In this document: positions 8,250 to 18,392 of the stretch, piece after piece
How positions within the stretch are numbered: position 1 is the stretch's first letter
Layout: each line of letters begins with the position of its first letter
Assembly (NCBI GenBank): GCA_017961585.1
Contig: JAGCWX010000028.1
Coordinates: 1-64,000 of the forward strand
Direction: 5' to 3'
DNA from: Elusimicrobiaceae bacterium
GTDB lineage: Bacteria > Elusimicrobiota > Elusimicrobia > Elusimicrobiales > Elusimicrobiaceae
DNA length: 64,000 bases
The notes under the pieces: model-generated
What the model saw: the letters and a program-made list of their open reading frames with translations, nothing else
Databases searched by the model: none
Told to the model about the DNA's origin: nothing
Position numbers and translations under genes: made by a program

Positions 8250-9479
8250 CTATTTAAAATGCATGGCAATGTGAACAAATACTTTGGCATCCCCCAACGT
8301 GTTTTTGATGCTGCTGTACTCGTTGGGTTGGTGAGCCATATCATCCAACTTAGAGAAAACTACCGTCGGATAACCGGCATTGCGCAAGTAGGCGCCCACC
8401 GTTCCCCCACCGATCCCTTGTACCCGCGGCGTATTTTTGTAAACGGCACGGGCCGCGGCCACGGTTAGGTCTACGATTTCGGCCTTTTTATCGGTAGGGA
8501 GGGAAGCATGCTCTTGCACGATATCCAATTTTACTTTTACTTTAAATTGTTTTTCCACCCCGGCTATGATTTTGCGAATTTCTTTTAACACGTCCGCATT
8601 TTTATAGCAGGGCAATACCCGGCAATCAAAATAAAACACGTCTGTACCCGGGATGGTGTTGACGTTAGGCACGTTGGCTTCTTTTTTGGTCGGCTCAAAT
8701 GTGCTGGCCGTTTCCGGGCTGAAAAGCGGATTTTTCTTGTTGAATTTTTTATACAAATCCCCTAATTTTACAATTAGGTGCGCGCCCACGCGGTGCGCGT
8801 TATTACCGCTATGCGGAGTGGAGGCGTGAGTTTGTTTGCCCAGTACCGTAAATTTGAGCCACAACATATTTTTTTCGGCCACTTCCACCATGGTACCTTG
8901 CGGGTTTCCGCCGTCCGGCACGAGGAAAGCATCTTGCTTGGTAAATAATTTTTTGTGATTTTTTAAAATATCCACAATTCCATACGTACTGCCGATTTCT
9001 TCATCCGCGTTTAGCAAAAGCGCATACGTGCACGGCGGGCGGATGCCCAAATCCATCATGGCTTTTACCGCTAACAGGCCTGATACCAACCCTTGTTGGT
9101 TATCTTCGGAACCGCGTCCGTAAATTTTGTCCCCTTTGACTACGGCTTTAAACGGATCGGTGCTCCATAAATTTAAATCCCCGGGAGGCACAATGTCCAT
9201 ATGCGCCATCACCCATAACGTTTTGTTTTTATTTTTTCCGTAGTATTTAGCCACTAAATTGGGGCGGTATCCGCCTTTGGCTTTAGAATCTTTGGCTTTG
9301 ATTACGCTTACTTCGTCAAATTTCATTTGTTTGAGCACGCTAAGCAAATACTCGGCTTTGGCATGTTCCCCATCCCCTCCCTCGTGCGGGGAGACGGCCG
9401 GGCAGGCAATCATATGTGTCTGCAAATCAATAACGGTTTGTTTGTAAGTGTCAATTTTTTTGAATAACTGCTTTTCCAT
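8250..9479 (-). CDS. M20-family metallopeptidase (ArgE/DapE/dipeptidase type)
   Basis: 409 residues. The dinuclear zinc site is visible as MAHMDIVPPGD (His, Asp), GRGSEDNQQG (bridging Asp), ADEEIGS (general base Glu and metal Glu), PDGG and a late His (DDMAHQPNE). The central lid domain starts around residue 195. The family includes dipeptidases, carboxypeptidases and deacylases; length and motifs fit a peptidase, but the substrate is not determinable. It starts 11 bases after the Nif3-like gene and runs into the pseudopilin gene 8 bases later, so it is part of that operon. Confidence 0.9.
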   Translation of the reverse strand: MEKQLFKKIDTYKQTVIDLQTHMIACPAVSPHEGGDGEHAKAEYLLSVLKQMKFDEVSVIKAKDSKAKGGYRPNLVAKYYGKNKNKTLWVMAHMDIVPPGDLNLWSTDPFKAVVKGDKIYGRGSEDNQQGLVSGLLAVKAMMDLGIRPPCTYALLLNADEEIGSTYGIVDILKNHKKLFTKQDAFLVPDGGNPQGTMVEVAEKNMLWLKFTVLGKQTHASTPHSGNNAHRVGAHLIVKLGDLYKKFNKKNPLFSPETASTFEPTKKEANVPNVNTIPGTDVFYFDCRVLPCYKNADVLKEIRKIIAGVEKQFKVKVKLDIVQEHASLPTDKKAEIVDLTVAAARAVYKNTPRVQGIGGGTVGAYLRNAGYPTVVFSKLDDMAHQPNEYSSIKNTLGDAKVFVHIAMHFK

Positions 9480-9490
9480 AATTTCCTCCG

Positions 9491-10243
9491 TTACAGCGGA
9501 TTATCAATATCTATAAATTCGGTTTCTACATCAAATTGCTCAGCCGTACGCTGGCGCAGTGCTTGCACGCCGCACTTTTCGGAATGATAATGCCCCAAGG
9601 CCAAACAATTTATGTTGCCTTCGCGGCACCATTCCTGGGCGGGCTCGTCCAAACTGCCGGTTACGTACAAGTCAAGGTTTTGGTCAATCGCTTGCGGGAG
9701 CATGCTGTACGCCCCCCCGCTAATAATGCCAACGGTGCGGATTTCTTTGGGACCGTAGGCCAACACTTGTGCCTTGGTTTGACAAAATTGTTCTAAAGTG
9801 GTTTGCACGACGTTTAGCGAAGTGGGGTTCACTTCCCCCGCAAAACCGATTTCTACCCCGTGATATTGCCCAAACGTACGCATATTTTGCGCCTGCAAAG
9901 CACGCAACAAACAAGCGTTGTGGCCTACTTCGGGGTGTTTATCCAACGGCAAATGGTAGGCGGCCAAACCCATATCGTGCGTAAGCAAATATTTTACGCG
10001 TTGGCCGAACAAGCCGGTAATGGTTTGTTCTTGCCCCCATAATAAGCCGTGATGTACGCAAACCAAATCTGCCCCGGCCGCCCGGGCTTTTTCAAAAAGT
10101 GCAACACTGGCCGATACCCCAAACGCCACCCGCTTTACTTCCTGCGGGCCTTGCACCTGCAAGCCGTTGCGGCTGCTGTCGGGAACGGTGGAACTTTGTA
10201 AGTAATGGTCCCAAAATTTAATAAGTTCGTCGCACTTTACCAT
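9491..10243 (-). CDS. Nif3/YbgI-family dinuclear metal protein
   Basis: 250 residues, the size of the short (non-inserted) Nif3 family members. The metal motif VCVHHGLLWG is present, as is the C-terminal GHYHSEKCG (His-x-x-x-Glu) region. Nif3 proteins form hexameric toroids; their function is uncertain despite the label GTP cyclohydrolase I type 2 homolog. The ATG has no ribosome site but TATCAT ends 6 nt before it, implying a leaderless mRNA. It heads the operon Nif3-M20-pseudopilin-pilD and is divergent from the amidase gene by only 25 bases. Confidence 0.9.
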   Translation of the reverse strand: MVKCDELIKFWDHYLQSSTVPDSSRNGLQVQGPQEVKRVAFGVSASVALFEKARAAGADLVCVHHGLLWGQEQTITGLFGQRVKYLLTHDMGLAAYHLPLDKHPEVGHNACLLRALQAQNMRTFGQYHGVEIGFAGEVNPTSLNVVQTTLEQFCQTKAQVLAYGPKEIRTVGIISGGAYSMLPQAIDQNLDLYVTGSLDEPAQEWCREGNINCLALGHYHSEKCGVQALRQRTAEQFDVETEFIDIDNPL

Positions 10244-10268
10244 AAAATTATGATATCATTTTATAGGT
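10244..10268. promoter_or_regulatory. Shared palindromic -10 region for two divergent genes
   Basis: The palindrome ATGATATCAT (10250-10259) offers TATCAT as a -10 box on both strands, each with a TGA extension. The minus-strand box is 6 nt from the Nif3 start and the plus-strand box 9 nt from the amidase start. The -35 regions would lie within the opposite coding sequences. Confidence 0.5.
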
Positions 10269-12104
10269 ATGAAAAACATCTTTTTTTGGTTATTTTTAGC
10301 AGTTTGTCCTCTAGCCGCCACGGCGGCCTCTATCCCCACCGCCCCTTATTTACCCACGCAAAGTGCCAAAGCGCAAAAAAGCAAAGCCCCCATTACCGTG
10401 CAATATCCGTATGAAAAAATGAAAGTTTCGCGCGGGGCCAAGCATATGTTTATATTGGGGCAAGTAAACCTTTCCCAGCCGGCCACGCTGGATATCAACG
10501 GCCAGGAAGTGGATTTATTTAAAAACGGTGCGTTTGTGGCATTTGTTCCGTTGCAAAGCGGGACCAATGAACTCATTTTAACAGCCAAAAATAAAGACAA
10601 TTCCGTCCAAGCTATCCGGCGGGTAATTGTGCCGGGCAACGATATTAAAGATTTTTCAGCCAAAGCGGCCTTTGATAAAGAGGAAGTTTTCCCGCAGCGG
10701 CCCATTGAGTTATTACCCGGTGAAAAAATCAACCTATACGTACGCGGAACCCCCGGGGCCAAAGTGCACGCCAGCTTACCGGATTTTAAACACGGCAAAA
10801 ACATTACGCTAAAAGAAGATGCTTCCCGCCCGGGCACTTACCGTGCCGCCTTTGTCGTGGACGGAAATCAACCGGCGCAAAGTGCCAAAATTACTTATCA
10901 AATGACGGGCGGCCCCAAACGCAGCAAAGCCAAAATAACTTCCCCCGCTAAAATTATCGTGCGCGATAAAGAGAAACCTTTTACCTATGCAAAAGTTACT
11001 TCCCCCGGCGTAAAACTGCGTAAATTACCAACGGCTTCGGGCAATTTGTTCCCGGATTACCGGGCATACGGTCCCTTGCGCGTAACGGGTGAAATGGCCA
11101 GCCAGTACCACCTTTATTTAAGCGATACAGAGGCGGCCTGGTTGGAAAAGAAACGTCTAAAATTGCTTAAAGACTTTGACGAAACGCCCAACACGCTTTC
11201 GTTCATCCGCACACACACTGCGGCGGATCACACGCGCTTGGTCTTTACGTTGGATCGGGCCGTGCCGATAAAAATCCACGAATATCAAGACCGCCTGGAA
11301 CTGGTACTGTATTACATTGATTATTTTGAGCCCAACTTCAGCTTGGACGAAACCAGCCCGCTGTTGGAAAATATCCAATGGTCCCAACCGACCGAGCGCG
11401 CGATTGCATTTAGATTGCAACTGTCCAAAAAAGAAAAACTGTGGGGATATTCCTACAATTTTGAAGACAATGAACTGGTGGTGGATTTAATCCACGCGCC
11501 CAAACTAAAGCCCACTAAAAACAAACCGCTAGCCGGCGTGCGTATTGCGCTGGATGCCGGGCACAGCCCCAAGCGCAATATTCCTTATGATGGGGCGATC
11601 GGCCCGACGGGATATTTGGAATACGAAGCTACCATGGCCTTGGCGCAGGACTTAAAACCTATGCTGGAAAAAGCCGGCGCCACCGTGCTGATGACGCGGC
11701 ATGATGACAATCAAATGTCTTTGCAAAACCGCTACGATTTTGCCCTTGCCAATAACGCGCACTTGTTTGTCAGCTTGCACTACAATGCCTTGCCCGAGAC
11801 GGTCAACCCCTTGGCTAAGCCGCGCGGCTACTCGGTCTATTACGCTTATCCGCACAGTTTTGCCCTGGCCGAAAGTGTGTACAAGGCCTACAACCAGCAC
11901 GTACCGCTGCCCGACAATGGGCTCATCGCTAACGATGTTTTATTTATTCCGCGCATGCCGCAATTCCCCAGCATTTTGGTGGAAAGCGCGTACCTGATTT
12001 TGCCCGAGCAAGAAGAACTGGCCAAAAGCAAAGACGGCCGCGCCCTATTTACCAAAGCCCTGTACGAAGGCATTGTAAACTTCTTCAAAAACCAAGGGAA
12101 ATAA
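10269..12104 (+). CDS. Secreted N-acetylmuramoyl-L-alanine amidase (Amidase_3)
   Basis: 611 residues. A signal peptide (MKNIFFWLFLAVCPLAATAA) directs export. The C-terminal catalytic domain starts near residue 422: LDAGH (first zinc His), EYEAT (zinc Glu) and SLHYN (second zinc His), followed by the late catalytic Glu in LVESAYL. It cleaves the amide bond between muramic acid and stem peptide. The first 400 residues hold several all-beta modules, including an SH3-like stretch (VKLRKLPT) and an AMIN-like region (RLVFTLDRAVPIKIHEY), which would place it at the septum or on peptidoglycan. The start is the first Met, 9 nt after a TATCAT box. A terminator follows. Confidence 0.93.
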   Translation: MKNIFFWLFLAVCPLAATAASIPTAPYLPTQSAKAQKSKAPITVQYPYEKMKVSRGAKHMFILGQVNLSQPATLDINGQEVDLFKNGAFVAFVPLQSGTNELILTAKNKDNSVQAIRRVIVPGNDIKDFSAKAAFDKEEVFPQRPIELLPGEKINLYVRGTPGAKVHASLPDFKHGKNITLKEDASRPGTYRAAFVVDGNQPAQSAKITYQMTGGPKRSKAKITSPAKIIVRDKEKPFTYAKVTSPGVKLRKLPTASGNLFPDYRAYGPLRVTGEMASQYHLYLSDTEAAWLEKKRLKLLKDFDETPNTLSFIRTHTAADHTRLVFTLDRAVPIKIHEYQDRLELVLYYIDYFEPNFSLDETSPLLENIQWSQPTERAIAFRLQLSKKEKLWGYSYNFEDNELVVDLIHAPKLKPTKNKPLAGVRIALDAGHSPKRNIPYDGAIGPTGYLEYEATMALAQDLKPMLEKAGATVLMTRHDDNQMSLQNRYDFALANNAHLFVSLHYNALPETVNPLAKPRGYSVYYAYPHSFALAESVYKAYNQHVPLPDNGLIANDVLFIPRMPQFPSILVESAYLILPEQEELAKSKDGRALFTKALYEGIVNFFKNQGK

Positions 12105-12124
12105 AATTGCGCAGAATATTGTGA

Positions 12125-12160
12125 AACTCCCCGGCCTTGGAGGCCGGGGAGTTAAACTTT
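12125..12160 (+). terminator. Terminator of the amidase gene
   Basis: A 13-bp perfect stem (12125-12137 with 12141-12153, 3-nt loop) is followed by AAACTTTTG. It lies 20 bases after the stop and may also serve the convergent pilin gene. Confidence 0.85.
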
Positions 12161-12213
12161 TGCTTTAACAAGGTTGGTGAAAGACTTTGCCGCCACCTCT
12201 TATCTATTTACGA

Positions 12214-13296
12214 CTACCAAGTCGGAACTTTTGTAAGACAGTTGGATTTTTTTGTGTGCGCACACGTTACACACTTCCACCGATACTGATAGTTGTTTGT
12301 TCCGTCGGGACTAACAGAAGCACATTGTTTCTGCACAGCAACCGCATAAGTCTTTCCTTCTTGGCAAGAACTTGATGGAGAACCCATTGCCCCTGCTACT
12401 TTCTGTCCTCCACATTTCATATCCGTATGATAGGAAGCAGGTACCCAACTTTTGTTACAATTTTTCCCTCCAAGGGAGTTCCCACCTGTACCCGGTTCTG
12501 GAATTCCCCAATTATCCGACATCTTTAGGTTTTCCTCATTGTTCTCGACCGACTGAAGAGCTGGGGTTCCACCCGTATAACAAAGCACTACTTCTTCGTC
12601 ATCTTTTTTGGATGTAGTAGTGGTATACAAATCAGTGTCACAAGATTCCCATTCTCCCTGTGCATTACAACATTCTTGAACTGGAAGTTGCGAACCCTCG
12701 TTAAGTGTCACATCGTCTAGATCGCCCGACAAGGTCTTATTCGAAAGCATCACTCCTCCTGTCACTGGGTTTACCCATCTTGTCGCACCCTGTTGGCATT
12801 TCTTTGGCGACGATATCGGGTCCGAGTGAGGTATAACTCCGGTTGTTTTCGTTACCACCACTTCGCAATCTTCATTTCTGGCCAGGTTTGTTAAGTCGGA
12901 ACACTTGGGATAATCTTTATCCAATTTATCGCATCCCGTGCCGGTGCAACAAATACGCCCGTCCGCATACGAAGGAATACTTAACTTGTAATCCTTTTCA
13001 ATGCGTTGCGCCTCTATCCCGGTGTTGGTTAACGTATAGCTAAAATAGGTCCCCGTGTTCTTGGGCATAGAGGCCAACAAGTGCCTTTGGGTTTGCTCGG
13101 CTTGTGTTACATACGGTTTATCGAGCATGCAGCGCGCTTCCTGCTCGGTGCGCACGGCGGCCATCATTTCTTCCGCCTCGCTGGTTTTGCGGGTTTCCAA
13201 TACTTTGGTGAATTTGGGTAATACAATCGCAGATAATACCCCAATGATTACTACGGCTACTAACAGTTCGGTTAGTGTAAAGGCCTTCTTTTTCAT
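12214..13296 (-). CDS. Large pilin-like protein
   Basis: 360 residues. The leader MKKKA is cut before FTLTE, so the residue before the cut is Ala instead of the usual Gly; Glu5 is present. The head has the pilin layout, but the sequence is not close to the other pilins here. The C-terminal two thirds are Cys- and Asn-rich without the regular F-x-N-x-C repeat, with CC pairs at RICCTGTGC and QECCN that could form disulfides. It stands alone, convergent to the amidase. Translation is probably controlled: the AAGGAG site lies inside a perfect hairpin directly before the ATG (13299-13324). Confidence 0.85.
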   Translation of the reverse strand: MKKKAFTLTELLVAVVIIGVLSAIVLPKFTKVLETRKTSEAEEMMAAVRTEQEARCMLDKPYVTQAEQTQRHLLASMPKNTGTYFSYTLTNTGIEAQRIEKDYKLSIPSYADGRICCTGTGCDKLDKDYPKCSDLTNLARNEDCEVVVTKTTGVIPHSDPISSPKKCQQGATRWVNPVTGGVMLSNKTLSGDLDDVTLNEGSQLPVQECCNAQGEWESCDTDLYTTTTSKKDDEEVVLCYTGGTPALQSVENNEENLKMSDNWGIPEPGTGGNSLGGKNCNKSWVPASYHTDMKCGGQKVAGAMGSPSSSCQEGKTYAVAVQKQCASVSPDGTNNYQYRWKCVTCAHTKKSNCLTKVPTW

Positions 13297-13298
13297 GA

Positions 13299-13324
13299 CA
13301 AACTCCTTGTGTGCAAGGAGTTTG
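13299..13324 (-). promoter_or_regulatory. Hairpin that covers the ribosome binding site of the pilin at 12214
   Basis: An 11-bp perfect stem with a 4-nt loop lies 2 nt upstream of the ATG. Its 3' arm contains AAGGAG, the only well-placed Shine-Dalgarno site, so the folded RNA would block initiation. A second purine-rich site (GAGGAGG, 13326-13333) lies just outside the hairpin but about 30 nt from the ATG. Confidence 0.75.
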
Positions 13325-13347
13325 CCTCCTCGCTAGAAGACAAGGTT

Positions 13348-13376
13348 ATTTTATGTTAAAAGAGAGGACTTGTCAA
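13348..13376 (-). promoter_or_regulatory. Promoter of the pilin gene at 12214
   Basis: Consensus TTGACA (13371-13376 on the minus strand), a 17-base spacer and TAAAAT (13348-13353). The transcript would begin near 13341 and carry a leader of about 45 nt including the hairpin. Confidence 0.75.
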
Positions 13377-13424
13377 TAGCACGCCGGGCAAATACACCCG
13401 AATTTCCGTCTTGTAATATGGTAG

Positions 13425-15139
<1,715 letters not shown>

Positions 15140-15209
15140 ATATATAGTGTACTAAAAATTTTCCCGGGGCTTGCAAAAAATGAGTTTCTTTGCTAAACTA
15201 AATAGCATA

Positions 15210-15247
15210 GTGTGGATACCTAACCCGGTAGAGCACTTCATTTTTTT
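15210..15247 (+). promoter_or_regulatory. Possible leader hairpin before the DksA-like gene
   Basis: Downstream of an extended -10 (TGC-TAAACT, 15191-15199) the leader can fold as GTG/CAC plus TACC/GGTA around a TAACCC loop, followed by seven T. This resembles a weak attenuator, but the stem is short and interrupted. Confidence 0.3.
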
Positions 15248-15264
15248 ATGTAAGAGGTTTATTT

Positions 15265-15642
15265 ATGGCAGCCAAAAAAGATAATAAAGATACGCTTAGC
15301 ACAGCGGAAATTAAAGAAATTAAAAAGCACCTGTTGGAGCTAAAAGAAGACGCTGCCAAACGTCTGCAAAATACCAAAGAAATGGATATGCCCGAAATTG
15401 AAGTGGGCGACCCCATTGACGACGCCAGCAAAAGCTTGGATAAAGAGATTTTGTTTGAACTTTCTAGCAATGCGCACAATACCATTGAACAAATTGAAGC
15501 CGCTTTGCGCAAAATTGATAAAGGAATTTACGGCATGTGTGAATACTGCCGCAAACCTATTGGCAAAAAACGTATGAAAGCACTGCCTTTTGCGCGCTAT
15601 TGCATCAACTGCCAACATACCAACGAACACCACCGCAGTTAA
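15265..15642 (+). CDS. DksA/TraR-type zinc finger protein
   Basis: 125 residues. An N-terminal helical region (about 10-85, rich in Lys and Glu, coiled-coil-like) is followed by C-x2-C-x17-C-x2-C (CEYC ... CINC), exactly the DksA/TraR zinc motif. DksA-type proteins act in the secondary channel of RNA polymerase with ppGpp; shorter relatives have other roles, and the DxxDxA tip motif of DksA is not clearly seen (DDASK is the closest). An AGAGG site precedes the ATG. It is a single-gene unit with its own terminator. Confidence 0.9.
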   Translation: MAAKKDNKDTLSTAEIKEIKKHLLELKEDAAKRLQNTKEMDMPEIEVGDPIDDASKSLDKEILFELSSNAHNTIEQIEAALRKIDKGIYGMCEYCRKPIGKKRMKALPFARYCINCQHTNEHHRS

Positions 15643-15660
15643 ATATCCCTCTGCATAAAA

Positions 15661-15696
15661 GTTCCCCGGCTAATTGCGTAGCCGGGGAATTTTGTT
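15661..15696 (+). terminator. Terminator of the DksA-like gene
   Basis: The 9-bp arms TTCCCCGGC and GCCGGGGAA flank a 10-nt loop and are followed by TTTTGTT. It may also serve the convergent RDD gene. Confidence 0.85.
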
Positions 15697-15710
15697 GGTC
15701 TTACTCAAAC

Positions 15711-16571
15711 TTATATTTTATTGGTAAAGGATACGGGGGTATTGTCCTTATCTTTTGCTACGGCTGAGATTTTATACACTTCGTCCTTTACCCCAATTTT
15801 AAAGGTTCCTTTACCGGTAGCAAGCACTTTTTGGATGTCGCGCTGGAACTGCACCGGATCGCCGGATAAGAGTACCAGGCGGCGCAAGTCGTTGGTGTAA
15901 TATCCATAACGCAAGCGGTGGCCTTCTTCAAGCAGGGCTATTTTTTGCAGAAAATCCCGGGCCTCGTCCACTTTTTGTTTTTCACGCCAATTGCGCCCAC
16001 CAAAAGATTGATACAATCCGCCAACAAAACAAATCAGCAATATAGCCCCTATCGCGCGGATAACCCATACTTCCCAGGCGGCCCGTTCGCGCAGTTGTAC
16101 CACTACACTGCCGCCAAAGAAATCGTGCAGAGCCCGTTTGCGATCGTCCACAAAAGCCAATACAAATCCACCAAAAAACAAAGCTGCGCTTACGTAATAA
16201 CCTATTGCACGCAACAACGCCCGCGGGAACGAAATCGGCGCGCTGCGGTCCTTTTTTACAACCGCAATCCCTACTAAATTTTTACCCAACGTTACCCGTC
16301 CATTGCACGAGAAAATAGCTTCGTAAAGGATAAAAATTAAATTCATCCCTACCAACATTGCTATCAATTGCCACAGTTCCAAAGAACGGCCGGCCATTTT
16401 GCAAATCAGCGTGATAATCAGCTGTAACGGTAAGAAAATAATACCGTAATCAATGATGAGCGCTACAAAACGTTCGGTAATCGCCGCGTAAGGCAACAAA
16501 GCCGGTTGTTGCGTGGTTTGCACGGCAGGAGCGGCATCATTCATAATATCAATGCGGTTTTCAGTTGTCAT
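15711..16571 (-). CDS. RDD-family membrane protein
   Basis: 286 residues. The N-terminal 190 residues contain the RDD core: ITERFVALIIDYGII (Arg and Asp of helix 1) and DDRKRALHDFFGGSVVV (the second Arg-Asp signature), plus a further hydrophobic helix. The C-terminal 95 residues are soluble; they begin with a helix (FLQKIALLEEGHRLRYGYYTND) that recalls the early head of pilins, which is only a suggestion. The role is unknown; some RDD proteins exchange Na+ for H+. It is the third gene of the LemA-HtpX-RDD run. Confidence 0.85.
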   Translation of the reverse strand: MTTENRIDIMNDAAPAVQTTQQPALLPYAAITERFVALIIDYGIIFLPLQLIITLICKMAGRSLELWQLIAMLVGMNLIFILYEAIFSCNGRVTLGKNLVGIAVVKKDRSAPISFPRALLRAIGYYVSAALFFGGFVLAFVDDRKRALHDFFGGSVVVQLRERAAWEVWVIRAIGAILLICFVGGLYQSFGGRNWREKQKVDEARDFLQKIALLEEGHRLRYGYYTNDLRRLVLLSGDPVQFQRDIQKVLATGKGTFKIGVKDEVYKISAVAKDKDNTPVSFTNKI

Positions 16572-16611
16572 AAATACTCCGTTAACTCATTATAACAAGT
16601 TTTCAAAAAAG

Positions 16612-17613
16612 TTAAAACCCGCGGTCCATTTCTTCCAGCGCGGCAATGCGCTTGGCAATAGGCGGATGCGTGGCCATCAGCCCCGTCATCCAAGAAAATA
16701 GATTTTGTTTTGCAAGCGGATTTTCAATACACATAGCGGCCATACTGGCACGTTTATCCAACGCTTCTACGCGGCTATCGGAAGAAATTTTACGCAACGC
16801 ACTGGCCAGCGCAGCCGGGTTGCGCGTCATCAACGCACCCGTAGCATCGGCTAAATATTCCCGCTGGCGCGACATAGCTAAACGTATAAGCGGCGCAAAT
16901 ACTAAACCATATCCCCAGCACACCAGCCCCAACAAAATCAATAAAAAAGCCCCACTCCTGCGGTTCCCTCGGCTAGAGGATAACCCGAGGCGGAAACACA
17001 ATTCCCCCGCAAAGGTGAAAAACGAAATCCCCGCAACGGTAATAAGCATGAGGCGAATGTCGCGATTTTCAATATGGGAAAGTTCGTGCGCTACGACGCC
17101 TTCCAGTTCGGCTCTCTCCAGTTTTTTTACAATCCCTTTGGTAAGCGCCACGGAAGCATGTTCCGGGTCCCGCCCGGTAGCAAACGCGTTTAAGGATTCG
17201 TCATCCATAATATAGATACGCGGCAAGGGCAGGCGGCGGCTCATACATAAATTTTCCACCAGGCGGTAAATTTCGGGCTGATCTTGACGGGTAACGGGGA
17301 TAGCATCAGCGCTGTTGAGTAATAGTTTATCCCCACTAAAGTACGAAAACGCCATCCATATGCAGGCCAATATCCAACAAATAACGGCCACCCCCGTGGC
17401 GGTTATAGCCGCTTGAATCAGCGCCACTTGTGTGGAAGAAAGAACCTGCCCATTAATTACCATGGGGGCCGTTTGAGGTTGCGTGAATCCACCGAAAAAC
17501 ATTACTCCCCCCAACACCAACGCTGTAAGCAACGCAAACACTATGGGAAATAACAAAACTAACATCCACGTGCGATGTTTGTTTTGCGCAATGTGTTGGT
17601 AGGTAGTGGCCAT
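16612..17613 (-). CDS. htpX: HtpX-like M48 zinc metalloprotease
   Basis: 333 residues. HELSH in VVAHELSHIENRD supplies the HExxH zinc motif, and REYLADATGA gives the third zinc ligand (Glu) with the downstream Asp. N-terminal membrane segments and two more hydrophobic helices after the active site fit HtpX, which degrades misfolded membrane proteins. The gene starts two bases after the lemA stop, and LemA-HtpX pairs are common in many bacteria, so joint action is likely. Confidence 0.93.
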   Translation of the reverse strand: MATTYQHIAQNKHRTWMLVLLFPIVFALLTALVLGGVMFFGGFTQPQTAPMVINGQVLSSTQVALIQAAITATGVAVICWILACIWMAFSYFSGDKLLLNSADAIPVTRQDQPEIYRLVENLCMSRRLPLPRIYIMDDESLNAFATGRDPEHASVALTKGIVKKLERAELEGVVAHELSHIENRDIRLMLITVAGISFFTFAGELCFRLGLSSSRGNRRSGAFLLILLGLVCWGYGLVFAPLIRLAMSRQREYLADATGALMTRNPAALASALRKISSDSRVEALDKRASMAAMCIENPLAKQNLFSWMTGLMATHPPIAKRIAALEEMDRGF

Positions 17614-17615
17614 AA

Positions 17616-18179
17616 TTAAAATTCTACTTTTACGGGATTACGGGCAGCTTTTTCATCGGCAGCCAATTCAAAAAGCTGCTCTTGCGTGAAGCCAAAACGC
17701 CCCGCAATTACATTAGCCGGAAATTGCTGTATCTTGGTATTGTATGACAATACATTCCCGTTATAAAAACGACGCGCGGCCTGGATTTTATCTTCCGTGT
17801 CGCGCAATTCGCGTTGTAATTCCAAAAAGTTCGTATTGGCTTTCAAATCCGGGTAGGCCTCGCTCAACGCAAAGAGCGATTTGAGCGCCCCGCTCAGTTC
17901 CCCTTCGGCTTTGGCCACGTCTTGCATAGTGTGCGGCTGATTAAACATAGCATTGCGCGCGGCTACAATTTTTTCTAAAGTTTCGCTTTCATGTTTAGCA
18001 TACCCCTTAACGGTGGCTAATACATTGGGAATTAAATCAAAACGACGTTTTAATTGGACTTCAATATCGCTCCATGCTTCTTTGACACAGTTGCGCATAC
18101 GCACCAACGTGTTATACAAACCGATTACATACAAAACAACTACGACGAGCAAGATGATTACTACGACGGCTAGTCCCAT
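17616..18179 (-). CDS. LemA-family protein
   Basis: 187 residues from the chosen start. One N-terminal membrane helix (VVVIILLVVVVLYVIGLYN) precedes a helical-bundle domain with the family motifs VKEAWSDIEVQLKRRFDLIPNV (in part), ENL-like AARNAMF, LQRELRDTEDKIQAARRFYN and FGF near the end. The frame is open 54 bases further upstream, but the start at 18179 has an AAGGAG site 6-7 nt away. The function of LemA proteins is unknown; in this family they often travel with HtpX. Confidence 0.93.
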   Translation of the reverse strand: MGLAVVVIILLVVVVLYVIGLYNTLVRMRNCVKEAWSDIEVQLKRRFDLIPNVLATVKGYAKHESETLEKIVAARNAMFNQPHTMQDVAKAEGELSGALKSLFALSEAYPDLKANTNFLELQRELRDTEDKIQAARRFYNGNVLSYNTKIQQFPANVIAGRFGFTQEQLFELAADEKAARNPVKVEF

Positions 18180-18273
18180 ATTTTTCTCCTTAGTACACGG
18201 TATTTTACAGCTAACAATTATATTGTAGCACATTCGCCCTGGGAAAATATGCTATAATAAAGTATAGATTTAA

Positions 18274-18357
18274 GCCGGGGTGCTGGAATTGGTATACAGG
18301 ATAGTCTCAAAAACTATTGCCCGCACGGGCTTAAGGGTTCAAGTCCCTTCCCCGGTA
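18274..18357 (+). tRNA. tRNA-Leu (CAA)
   Basis: 84-base class II tRNA. The acceptor arm GCCGGGG pairs with CCCCGGT (one G-U); the anticodon stem ATAGT/ACTAT encloses CTCAAAA, giving anticodon CAA (reads UUG); the long variable arm GCCC-GCAC-GGGC identifies leucine; the T loop is TTCAAGT. CCA is not encoded. An extended -10 (TGC-TATAAT, 18250-18258) stands in front and a terminator follows at once. Confidence 0.96.
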
Positions 18358-18364
18358 AAAATAT

Positions 18365-18392
18365 AAACCGCCTTTAGGCGGTTTTATTTTTT
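18365..18392 (+). terminator. Terminator of tRNA-Leu
   Basis: AAACCGCCT pairs with AGGCGGTTT around a 2-nt loop, followed by TATTTTTT. It begins 8 bases after the tRNA. Confidence 0.9.
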
